From NCBI GenBank assembly GCA_037178675.1, contig JAYMGJ010000687.1, positions 1-13,973 on the forward strand: a stretch of 13,973 nt of DNA, in the 5' to 3' direction. Of this stretch, positions 1-7,395 are shown piece by piece. Under the pieces are notes generated by a model. It searched no databases, had not been told where the DNA came from, and saw only the letters and a list, made by a program, of their open reading frames with translations. Made by a program: the position numbers and the translations under genes. This DNA is from Scleroderma bovista. Its lineage: Eukaryota; Basidiomycota; Agaricomycetes; Boletales; Sclerodermataceae. The first letter of the stretch is position 1. Every line of letters begins with the position of its first letter.

Positions 1-515
1 ACAGGCCTGACCCAGTTCTGCAATGTCAGCCTGACCCAGTTTTGCAATGCTTGACAACTTTTTTTCTCAACAGGCCTGATCCAGTTCTGCAATGTATATA
101 CAATGTCAGCCTGACCCAGTTTCGCAATGCTTGACAATTTTTTCCTCAAAAGGCCTGACCCCATTCTGCCATGTCAGCCTGACCCAGTTTTGCAGTAATT
201 GACAACTTTTTTCTCAACAGGCCTGACCCAGTTTTGCAATGTATCTACAACATCGGCCAGTCCCAGCTTTGCAACACTTGTCAATTTTTTTGTTCAACAG
301 GCCTGACCTAGTTTTACAATGCTCCCACCAGTCCCAGTTCTGCAATTTTTATCAAACATCAGCCCATCCCAGTTTTGCAGTGATTAATGTCCCTCAGGCC
401 TGTACTAGATTTGCAATAATAGAAAACATCGGCCTGGCCCAGTTCTGCAAGCATCGGCCGGCGTCGGCTAGTCCCACCTTTACAGGCAAATGTACATGTC
501 CGATGACCCACTTTT
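1..515. repeat. Degenerate minisatellite with a 22-bp core
   Basis: About 15 diverged copies of a core resembling GGCCTGACCCAGTTTTGCAA run through this stretch, for example near 4, 29, 73, 108, 152, 177, 220, 254, 300, 361 and 431. On the left half they form a higher-order unit of roughly 68-80 bp: two cores followed by a T-rich spacer (TTGACAACTTTTTTCTCAACA). The copies become more diverged to the right and the array fades out near 515, shortly before gag homology starts. Short open frames cross it but change character in every unit, so I see no gene. The array begins before the window. Confidence 0.9.
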
Positions 516-540
516 GCGAGGGTTTGTGACTGAACTACCT

Positions 541-986
541 GGGGTTCGCGCACCTTGGTGCGAGACGAAGACTCAGATGAGCGTGAAGATCGCACAAGTC
601 TGTCGATAGCGATGGAGAGGTTATTGAAAATGACTAGACCGGCCTCTTCTTGGTCGGGGATGCCCTCAATAGGGTCTTCACCACCATCATCAGGGTTTGG
701 ATCGTCGGGGTCATCGGGACCATCACCGCCAGGACCACCGTCACTGGGGCCATTGTCATCGGGATGGTCACCACCCAGGTCATCGCTGAGGTCTTTGACG
801 AAAGCCCCAGGTGGGCGACACTGAGCGGGGGAGGAGGCTCTCCGAGCGGAGAAGCCTTGGAATTGGGAGACAGAGTTGGGTGAGCGCCTGAGGCTAGTCA
901 GAGCGCTTAAGGCAGCAGCCCGATGAGTGTCGGATGCTGAGGGTTCTGGGTTGTTTGCGTGAGTGAGTTTGGATTGTCCTGGACAT
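541..986 (-). pseudogene. gag: Ty3/gypsy Gag, N-terminal fragment, truncated and frameshifted
   Basis: Reading leftward from the LTR, an ATG at 986-984 opens a frame beginning MSRTIQTHSRK. A one-base shift near 940 moves the better frame to one that stays open to 541 and beyond: a Ser/Ala-rich start (EPSASDTHRAA...SPNSVSQF), then an Asp/Pro/Gly-rich stretch (many DDP and GGP motifs, about 620-790), and finally TKVREP. Such an acidic DDP-rich leader ending in KVREP just before the capsid-like domain is typical of gag in mushroom Ty3/gypsy elements (family knowledge from memory). The capsid and zinc-knuckle parts, and all of pol, are absent: after KVREP the sequence runs into the minisatellite. 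Position directly downstream of the LTR and primer site supports the call. No function can remain. Confidence 0.65.
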
Positions 987-1014
987 AGATGATTGTGAAC
1001 TCGTACAAGACTTT

Positions 1015-1025
1015 AGTTCGAATAT
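1015..1025 (-). other. Candidate self-primer binding site (PBS) of the Ty3/gypsy element
   Basis: In element orientation the 5' LTR ends TGACA, then two bases (GT), then ATATTCGAACT. No tRNA-complement beginning TGG is seen here. Instead these 11 bases are perfectly complementary to AGTTCGAATAT within the LTR (1269-1259), about 35 nt downstream of the LTR TATA box, where the transcript would start. That matches Tf1-type self-priming, in which the first 11 nt of the mRNA fold back on the PBS. Confidence 0.65.
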
Positions 1026-1027
1026 AC

Positions 1028-1653
1028 TGTCAAGACCAGTTCTTCACCGATCTGATCTCTACAGGGGATCTGGGGGTCAGAGGTTGGTCTAGCCGTAAGA
1101 CCGAGATGCTATGTAGCGTAGTCGCGCTTCCCGAGTAATAGGAAGGCCGACTGAGGGTCTGACAGAGAGTCCGAGGGTAAACGGTCTATGACCGAGTGCT
1201 TGTACGAGGATAGAGGCAGAGAGCACGAAGAGAGAACAGATGAGAAGTATCTTATTCGATATTCGAACTGAAACTACAACAGACCGAGTATCTAGGTATT
1301 TATACTGAGTGGAACAGATGAGGCGATGTACGGGAAGTCGGGATTACCGACGAATGACGAGCGCAGTTGTGCTGTGCGCTGAGTAAGTACGGTAAGTGCG
1401 ATAACTGGATTACTGATGAGTATCGTATTAGTAATGCAACGGGACGGGAACGTATAGTAACCGGAAACGAGAAAGGAAACATATTAGGTAATAGTACAGA
1501 GAGACAGATCGGACAACATGCTCACTGATTGGTGGCAATACAGGACAGATAGAGAGAAACGGAAAAGGGAGTACATACAATAAAACGGGCGGCGAACGCG
1601 TGGACGCGATCGGACAATAGGGTACAGGGTGATCAGATGTCACGGTCGTGACA
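1028..1653 (-). mobile_element. Ty3/gypsy LTR copy 1 (5' LTR, minus orientation)
   Basis: A 626-bp direct repeat of 5454-6079, bounded by TGTCA and TGACA (5-bp inverted termini, TG...CA ends). The two copies align without gaps and differ at about 26 positions by eye (roughly 96% identity), nearly all transitions. The left neighbour carries the PBS and gag start on the minus strand, so this is a 5' LTR whose element runs leftward. The right flank (TCCAG, 1654-1658) is the insertion boundary and abuts coding sequence of the DUF6532-like pseudogene. The matching target duplication would lie at the lost left end. Inferred layout: U3 about 1653-1270, R/U5 about 1269-1028. Confidence 0.95.
1259..1304 (-). 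promoter_or_regulatory. LTR 1 core promoter: TATA box and predicted transcript start
   Basis: On the minus strand TATAAATA lies at 1304-1297. About 35 nt downstream is AGTTCGAATAT (1269-1259), complementary to the primer-binding position next to the LTR. If the transcript begins near 1269, its first 11 nt would be the self-primer. The TATA box is seen; the start site is inferred from spacing and complementarity. Confidence 0.6.
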
Positions 1654-4143
1654 TCCAGCTCCTGCCAGTGCTGGCACCAACGTCCCAGCTGTTGCTGCTG
1701 TCAATGGAGCTCCAGGTGCTTTGGCCTACAACTTCAGCCCCCTCAGCCCATGTTTGTTGGGTCTCAGTTGGTGGATGCATTTGAAAGAGGGTGCCAGGAT
1801 GTGTCTGCAAACAACATGGACATGCACCATACTAGGAATCACAAGTCACAACAGAGAGCTCCTCCTGCCTTCCCCACGATCACATCAGGTATGTTGCTCA
1901 TACTTGTATCCCTGGTCTGACAACCTTATTCCACCATTGCAGCCCATGCCTGGTGTTGCCTGCCCTTATGCTGTACCAAATAGAAGTGGGGATTGCAACA
2001 TCACTAGTCCATTGTTGCCACTTGTTGAAATAGACAAGGAAAGAGCACTGGGTCCTGATGGCCAGAGCTCTCCTGTTCAATCGGAGAAGTTAAGTGAGTC
2101 AGAGTGGGACGATCATGACCAAAGGAGTCCTGTTGCCCTGATTAACAAGGGCAAGAACAAGGCAGTTCCCCAATTCTCCACTTCTGATGATATTCAAATG
2201 AATGGACCTGGTGACAGCCCTCCCGTGGAGATGATGGTAGGGATAGTTTTGAGCGTGAGTTTTTCTTCTCGCTAACCCAGTCATTATGGTCCATAACTGA
2301 TTTATTTATATTTAGCAGAGAACATGGAGGATGAAGAGAAGGGTTTTTACAACAATAGCCCTGCTCCTGAGTCCCAGGAACAACAGTTGGCACAGTCTCA
2401 GCATCCATGCCAGTCTACCCAACCGCCCTTACCTCGACCTTTCCAATCATCCAACCAGCAGACAAAGATTCAATCTCTTCAATCATGTGATTCTCAGGTT
2501 CAGCAGTCTCGGGCCAACTCTCACTCACATTTCCAACAGACTGCCATCCATCCTCTGCAGGCACCGCAGTCTCAGCAACAAGTGGTCACTCCTTCCAATC
2601 AACAATTCATTCCTCAGAGGTGAGAACGCTCACATGTATGGGACCAAGATCCTCGGTCTCAAAATCAAGCCTCTGCTACACAACCTATCATGGACCAACT
2701 TCCTCCCTTGCTTCCACAGTCTTGCTTTAACTCTATCTCCAATGGTGGTGATGAGGAAGTGTCATATCATGCTGGAGATGAGAAGGTAACCCTCCGACTT
2801 GCATTTCATTATAATATTTTTATCTTGCCACAGGTTGGAGTCAACTATGATGTTCTTAAGTGTCATCGTGTCACCAACCACCATCCTCAGTCCCCATCTC
2901 CAACCTCCTTCATGAGTGCTGCAAATTGTCAAGCTCACCAACTGCCACAAAGGCACTCCAGCCCTCCCATGCAACCTAATGGTGGATCTGTGGTGGAGTT
3001 AGAGGGTGATGCCAAGGACCGCCCACATCGTTGTGGAAAATACTCAAAGCATTCAAAAGATAGCATTGTGCCCAAGCCTTTCCTCCTGGCATTTTACCCT
3101 CCGCTCTGAAGGAAACTTCTTGACCTTGTGAAGGCTCGAATGTGGCTTCACATTGCAGTCGAGAATGCTTTCCCCCGGCTTGAACAAGCTGTTGATGGAA
3201 TATGCCGTGAAGTACTCATTGAAGTCATTGCTCACTTCGAGGACAAGGGTTGGGAAGTAGAGGCAGGTGATATTTTGTTGTTTAGTTTCATAGGTTCATT
3301 CTGACAGAAGCATCTAGGCTACTATCCAGATCACAGGTTGGGTATGTGCAGGCTGGTAATTTTTTTTCTTATTTCGAGACATTGGCATCAAACTAACTTC
3401 TCCGTGGCTCAGCTTTTCAACAATACCCAAACGTTCTGCAGCAATGTCAAAAAGGCCATTATGAAAATGTTACTCTTTGACTATGAGCTCTACCCACTGC
3501 CCAGTGCTGGCAATGAAGAGGCATGGATCCAATTTGTCAAGGACAGAGCTGATGAACTGTTGAAGACATCTGCATACTTTCATGGCGAACCTGACAGTCT
3601 GGTATGTTTTTTTCTCTGACATGGGATACTGCTCAGTCAGCACTTTAGGGTAAAGCAAGAAATTTCGCCCACCCTGCCATCAAAAACTCTTGTCTTTCCT
3701 TATACTATAGCAACACCTCTGGCAAATCCCTCCATCAGTTCGTCGAATTTCAGACGTATATCCCATACAAAGCTTTGATCTTGGTGGTCGCAGTCGTAAG
3801 TCATCACATCCCTTAGTTATTATACCTTGCCTTGATACCCCAACAAATTCACAGTATATTATCTACACTTCGAAAACATGGTTCCAAAGTAACTGGCCAT
3901 CTCGTTGCTGAAGATATTGAATGCACATATAATGGATTAGAAAGCCAAGTGGATCACATCCTTGATGATCCATACCATGGTGCCAAACTCAATACACTTC
4001 TTAAAGAAGTGGCCACGAGTGGAATGTAAGTCTACAATATAATGGAGCTTTGCCTGCCTAATTCTTCTCCCAGGACCGGGTATACCACGAAACCCCGAAT
4101 GACTGAGATGGCTCACAATGAATTCAATGTCATTTTGGATTGA
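1654..4143 (+). pseudogene. DUF6532-like multi-exon gene, 5'-truncated pseudogene
   Basis: Likely exons are 1654-1888, 1943-2236, about 2316-2785, 2834-3266, 3318-3355, 3413-3601, 3649-3795, 3855-4025 and 4074-4143 (TGA at 4141). Introns are 41-80 bp with GT..AG and often CTGAC/CTAAC branch sites. The N-terminal half is low-complexity and Gln/Ser/Pro-rich (PAPESQEQQ, about 2324-2720). The C-terminal half resembles DUF6532, an uncharacterised domain abundant in Agaricomycetes: KARMWLHIAVENAFP, then YYPDHRLGMCRL, LFNNTQTF and VKKAIMK, then FAHPAIKN...IPYKALILVVAV, then ECTYNGLESQVDHI. Breaks: TGA at 2621-2623 and 3107-3109, both replaceable by CGA with the frame continuing; a frame change near 1740; phase conflicts at the 1889, 2237 and 3796 introns. 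The 5' end is cut by LTR 1. Function of the family is unknown. The domain name is from recall; the exon structure is read directly. Confidence 0.6.
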
Positions 4144-4744
4144 GAGGCATCTGTGTTGGATGTTCCATGGGGTTGGTGTCATTTCAGTGGGTGGGGTCAT
4201 TTTTCTGTCGGTACTGGTGTTGGTGTTGTAGCATCTCGTGTCTGTTACTTGATTGCAATACATTCAAGTTTTTGTCTAAGCAGCATGCCTGTGTGAGCAT
4301 AGTACAGAAAGATGCAGTATCTTTACAGACCACCACAGCCAGTACATTGGCACAGTATGCTGTTGTGGCTGGACAACAGTGTACAGTGCTGATGCACTGG
4401 ACAACAGCGTACAGTGCTGATGCACTGGACAACAGCGTACAGTGCTGATGCACTGGACAACAGCGTACAGTGCTGATGCACTGGACAACAGCGTACAGTG
4501 CTGATGTGCTGAGCAACAGTGTACAGTGCTGAAAGATCCATACAGCGCTGTCCAGTACCTGAGTCTTGTCCAGATCTGTCCAAATATATATTATGTACAT
4601 TATGGATAATTGTGCACAGTTATGTCATGGTGCTGTACTGAAAGTGTACAGATTTGTACAAATGGGGACCCACCTGCACCACTGTAGCAACTGTAGCCAA
4701 CTGTAGCCGGCGGTACAGCTCGGCACAGGGACTTTGGGTTTTGC
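4144..4744. other. Non-coding spacer with short repeats
   Basis: No gene is seen between the DUF6532-like stop and the recombinase fragment. Apart from the 28-bp array (separate entry) the stretch has many GTACAG/CTGTAC words, a perfect 12-bp palindrome ATTTGTACAAAT at 4652-4663, and three tandem copies of a roughly 10-bp CTGTAGCCAA word at 4682-4708. Open frames here on both strands are products of the 28-bp repeat. Confidence 0.6.
4369..4536. repeat. Tandem repeat, six copies of a 28-bp unit
   Basis: Units start at 4369, 4397, 4425, 4453, 4481 and 4509. The unit contains CTGGACAACAGCGTACAGTG followed by CTGATGCA. Units 2-4 are identical; units 1, 5 and 6 carry a few changes (GTGTACAG in place of GCGTACAG, and altered ends). 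The sharp central identity with diverged edges suggests recent expansion by slippage or unequal exchange. Since 28 is not a multiple of three, each unit is read in a new frame and the array is unlikely to code. Confidence 0.95.
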
Positions 4745-4750
4745 TGATGT

Positions 4751-5215
4751 TTAACCGTTCTCAAATTTCACCTGCCATGGACCAAGACTTCCAAAGCAGC
4801 GAGCAAAGGAGAATCTGTCCAGTATGCTCAACAAAATGGACCAGCAGACCCCCTTGCCGCCATTGAAAACCATTTCCGTATCAATGCTGTCGCCTCAAAC
4901 GAGCACCTTTTCTCTTGGACCCACTCCAGCGGCAAACAGCACCCGTTAAGTAAAAAAGAGCTTACCAGCAAAATCAACAAACTCACAACCCAATTTAACC
5001 TCCCGAATCTCAAAGGCCACAGCCTCCGCATCGGAGGCATGCTAGAATACTTACTACAAGGCATCCCTTTTGACATTATTGAGTCCCTCGGGCATTGGGC
5101 AGGGAATGCTTTCACCCTCTACCTACGACAACATGCCATGATTTTAGCACCATACCTACAAGCTTCACCAGTACTAGAACCTTTTGTCAGATACACACAA
5201 CCCCCAGTTAGATAG
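4751..5215 (+). pseudogene. Tyrosine recombinase C-terminal catalytic fragment (YR mobile element)
   Basis: A 154-codon open frame ends at TAG 5213-5215 and has an in-frame TGA just upstream (4745-4747), with no plausible start, so the N-terminus is missing. It begins LTVLKFHLPWTKT, where the LPWTKT strand is typical of mushroom tyrosine recombinases. It holds the C-terminal catalytic set: His90-x2-Arg93 (GHSLRIGG), His115 followed by Trp (LGHWAG), and the nucleophile Tyr124 (FTLYLRQHA), with normal H-R-H-Y spacing. The upstream Arg of the domain is lost. The tail ILAPYLQ...VRYTQPPVR also fits the family. Such proteins cut and rejoin DNA through a phosphotyrosine link and occur in YR retrotransposons (Ngaro/DIRS type) and Cryptons. 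No reverse transcriptase is visible here to decide between them. The remaining frame is undamaged, so this remnant may be fairly young. Confidence 0.8.
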
Positions 5216-5453
5216 TCCCTTTGAAACCACTCATATTGTGCAGAGCTCCTTCAACTGCTAGGGTATTCGGCTTCGCCTTTTGTGTGGCTCCCTCCTTCTG
5301 TGCGGGTACAGCTCAGCCTCCCTTGCAGTTTTGTTTCGGGCCGGAAGCCCCCCCAGGGCTTCGCCCAAATCTCTTCATAGCATCCAATATGTTTGTAGCA
5401 CCACAGACATTGTCCTTCCCATCAAAGCAATCTTATTGCTTCTTTCTTCCCCT
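5216..5453. other. Non-coding stretch between recombinase stop and LTR 2
   Basis: No gene is seen. A short hairpin GAAGCCC / GGGCTTC (5344-5350 and 5356-5362, 5-nt loop) lies in it, together with pyrimidine-rich sequence. It may be the 3' non-coding end of the recombinase element, but no terminal repeat can be matched within the window. The bases just left of the LTR (CCCCT, 5449-5453) are the insertion boundary of the second Ty3/gypsy copy. Confidence 0.5.
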
Positions 5454-6079
5454 TGTCAAGACCAGTTCTTCACCGATCTGATCTCTACGGGGGGTCTGGG
5501 GGTCAGAGGTTGGCCTAGCGGTAAGACCAAGATACTACGTAGTGTAGTCGCGCTTCCCAAGTAATAGGAAGGCCGACCAAGGGTCTAACGGAGAGCCCGA
5601 GGGTAAACGGTCTACGACCGAGTGCTTGCACGAGGATAGAGGCAGAGAGCACGAAGAGAGAACAGATGAGAAGTATCTTATTCAATATTCGAACTGAAAC
5701 TACAACAGACCGAGTATCTAGGTATTTATACTGAGTGGAACAGATGAGGCGATGTACGGGAAGTCGGGATTACCGACGAATGACGAGCGCAGTTGTGCTG
5801 TGCGCTGAGTAAGTACGGTAAGTGCGATAACCGGATTACTGATGAGTATCGTATTAGTAATGCAACGGGACGGGAACGTATAGTAACCGGAAACGAGAAA
5901 GGAAACATATTAGGTAATAGTACAGAGAGACAGATCGGACAACGCGCTCACTGATTGGTGGCGATACAGGACAGATAGAGAGAAACGGAAAAGGGAGTAC
6001 ATACAATAAAACGGGTGGCAAACGCGTGGATGCGATCGGACAATAGGGTACAGGGTGATCGGATGTCATGGTCGTGACA
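5454..6079 (-). mobile_element. Ty3/gypsy LTR copy 2 (3' LTR, minus orientation)
   Basis: This is the second 626-bp copy of the LTR at 1028-1653, with the same TGTCA...TGACA ends. The purine tract lies immediately to the right on the minus strand and the integrase-chromodomain frame follows further right, so this is a 3' LTR whose element extends rightward. It keeps more CpG than copy 1 at many of the variable sites (for example near 5942-5945 and 5833) but has lost others. The TATA box (minus, 5730-5723) and the self-primer segment (5695-5685) are both intact. Confidence 0.95.
5685..5730 (-). promoter_or_regulatory. LTR 2 core promoter: TATA box and self-primer segment
   Basis: The same arrangement as in LTR 1: TATAAATA on the minus strand at 5730-5723 and AGTTCGAATAT at 5695-5685. 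A base change directly beside it (CGATATT in copy 1, CAATATT in copy 2) leaves the 11-nt segment untouched. Confidence 0.55.
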
Positions 6080-6095
6080 GTATCCCCCTCTTAGG
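6080..6095 (-). other. Polypurine tract of the Ty3/gypsy element
   Basis: Read on the minus strand, CCTAAGAGGGGGATAC runs directly into the LTR start TGTCA. A purine run (AAGAGGGGGA) abutting the 3' LTR is the normal priming site for plus-strand DNA synthesis. The corresponding position at LTR 1 (1654 onward) has no such tract, which fixes the orientation of both copies. Confidence 0.8.
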
Positions 6096-6175
6096 GCCGA
6101 GCCCACGAGGCTGCAATGCGTGTTCCACACCGATTGTGTGCGACCATTGTCTGGGTTTGAAAATCGGTTAGGGCG

Positions 6176-6182
6176 TATATAA
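6176..6182 (+). promoter_or_regulatory. TATA box of the antisense gene
   Basis: TATATAA on the plus strand lies 62 bp before the ATG at 6244 and only 97 bp from the LTR edge. The ATG context is TTAACCATG. It gives the antisense gene a promoter separate from that of the LTR. Confidence 0.6.
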
Positions 6183-6243
6183 GACTGGCCTTCGGTGACG
6201 GTAACCCAACAAATCCTCTTCTTTCCTAACTACTTGATTAACC

Positions 6244-7303
6244 ATGTCCGCTGGCAACAACAACACCGATTGGACACACGCCGCTTCGCCCGAGTTGGAA
6301 GGGAAACCGACTGACTCGATACAAGTCCAGATCGCAAAGTTCAACGAGCAATCGCGGAAACATCGGGAGCGATTGATGAAACAGGCGGCCGAGCAAGAGG
6401 CGAAGAGGTTGGCAGAAGAGGCTGTGAAGAAGAAGGCTGAGGAGGAGGCGAGGAGAGTCGCCGAGGAGAAGCAGAAGGCTGAGGAGTAGGCAAAGAAGGT
6501 TGCCGAGGTGGGCTGATTTCGAGGCGAGGCGTAAAGCCGAAGCAGAGGTGAGGGCAAGGGAGAAGGCAGAGTCGCTGGCAGCTGGTGAGGCAATGCGGGA
6601 GCATCTGGGACTGGGGCCGAAGCCAAAGGTGCGTGGCCGATTAATATTTTTATTTGGTTTCGCTGACTTATTGTTTGATTAGCCTCGTCAGGTCACTGCC
6701 CGTTCCAACACGGGCATCATGGGGTTCAGGCCCCCTTGTGACTGGTGCAGGCGAAGCGGCCATGGTGCCGAGTGCGAACTGGCCGACGGTGCGCGCACAC
6801 CGACTTGCAGTCGGTGTCAACGATCCAAGATCAAATGCACCTTCGAGATTACAACGGCGGTGATGGAGAGGTCGGCGAGTGGGGAGAAAAGGAAGCAGAG
6901 CGAGAAGGTGGCGGAAGTGAACACATCGCCGAGAGGAGGGGAAAAGAGGAAGCGGACGAGGAAGACAGTCGCCGATGCCGCAAGTACGGAGGAGATTGAG
7001 GCGGCGATGGGAGGGTTCTCGGTGGCTGGGCCATCAAATCGCCCGGACCCAGTCGCGCTGGTCCTAGACCGCCGACTCGGGGACATCGTGGCGGTGATCG
7101 ACTGCAACACCAGAGAGCTGGTGAAGCTCGGTCGAAAGGTGGAAGGGATCGCCTGGGAAACGAAGAGGGTCGCAGATGCGAGGGACCCGAAGGGCAAGGG
7201 CAAGGCGAAGCCCGAGGAGAGTGAGGAGCAGGAGGAGTCGGATGAGACAGATGGGGAAGGCAAAGAGCCGGGAGACAAAGACGGAGAGGGCGAGTCCGAG
7301 TAG
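6244..7303 (+). pseudogene. Antisense two-exon coiled-coil / zinc-cluster gene inside the Ty3/gypsy element
   Basis: Exon 1 is 6244-6628, the intron 6629-6682 (GTGCGT donor, CTGAC branch, GATTAG acceptor, 54 bp, phase 0), and exon 2 6683-7303; about 334 residues if intact. Exon 1 encodes MSAGNNNTDW, then a charged Ala/Glu/Lys/Arg helix probably forming a coiled coil. It is broken by TAG at 6487-6489 (likely from CAG) and by one extra G in the GGG at about 6509-6511. After the shift the frame reads ADFEARRKAEAEVRARE. Exon 2 opens with six cysteines in a C-x2-C-x8-C-x10-C-x2-C-x6-C pattern (CDWC...CSRCQRSKIKC), close to the fungal Zn2Cys6 DNA-binding cluster. It continues with basic KRKR patches (possible nuclear signal), a helical segment (LVLDRRLGDIV) and an acidic Glu/Asp tail. 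It lies antisense between the chromodomain and the 3' LTR. A role in DNA binding or element regulation is inferred only. Confidence 0.85.
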
Positions 7304-7395
7304 TTGGACTGTACATGTAATTGTATTTAGTTTTCTTTTTTCTTTTACTTTGTTTTGTACACTTTGAATAGACTTTGTTCGGTGGTTTAGACAAC
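7304..7395. other. Convergent 3' ends of antisense gene and pol
   Basis: Only 92 bp separate the stop of the plus-strand zinc-cluster gene (7301-7303) from the stop of the minus-strand integrase-chromodomain frame (7398-7396). The plus strand here is T-rich (TTTTCTTTTTTCTTTTACTT), as is common around fungal 3' ends. No canonical AATAAA was found for either gene. Confidence 0.5.

Noticed and set aside
555..883. Plus-strand Ser/Gly/Pro-rich ORFs
   Set aside because: They are reverse-complement shadows of the Asp/Pro-rich gag leader on the minus strand.
1300..1643. Small minus-strand ORFs inside the LTRs (repeated at 5726-6130)
   Set aside because: They lie in U3, are duplicated only because the LTR is, and have no protein character.
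2621..3109. Stop-codon readthrough or a recoded TGA in the DUF6532-like gene
   Set aside because: No selenocysteine-type structure is seen, the gene has further frame conflicts, and CpG decay explains both TGAs.
4369..4536. CRISPR-like array
   Set aside because: The 28-bp units abut each other with no unique spacers, and the context is a eukaryotic genome.
4184..4600. Cys/Val-rich proteins in three minus-strand frames
   Set aside because: They are translations of the 28-bp repeat in shifting frames and have no start context or homology.
5454..5700. tRNA or SINE within the LTR based on the A-box-like word
   Set aside because: No T-arm at the correct distance and no cloverleaf could be drawn. 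The TTCGAAC further right is the self-primer segment.
1028..6079. A single LTR element carrying the DUF6532-like gene and recombinase as cargo
   Set aside because: The primer site and gag lie outside LTR 1, and the purine tract and pol end lie outside LTR 2. The inner flanks have neither a PBS nor a convincing purine tract in the right place.
6168..7394. Long minus-strand frames across the zinc-cluster gene
   Set aside because: They are Ser/Pro/Leu-rich shadows of the charged coiled-coil and acidic codons on the plus strand. The plus strand has the intron, TATA box and cysteine pattern.
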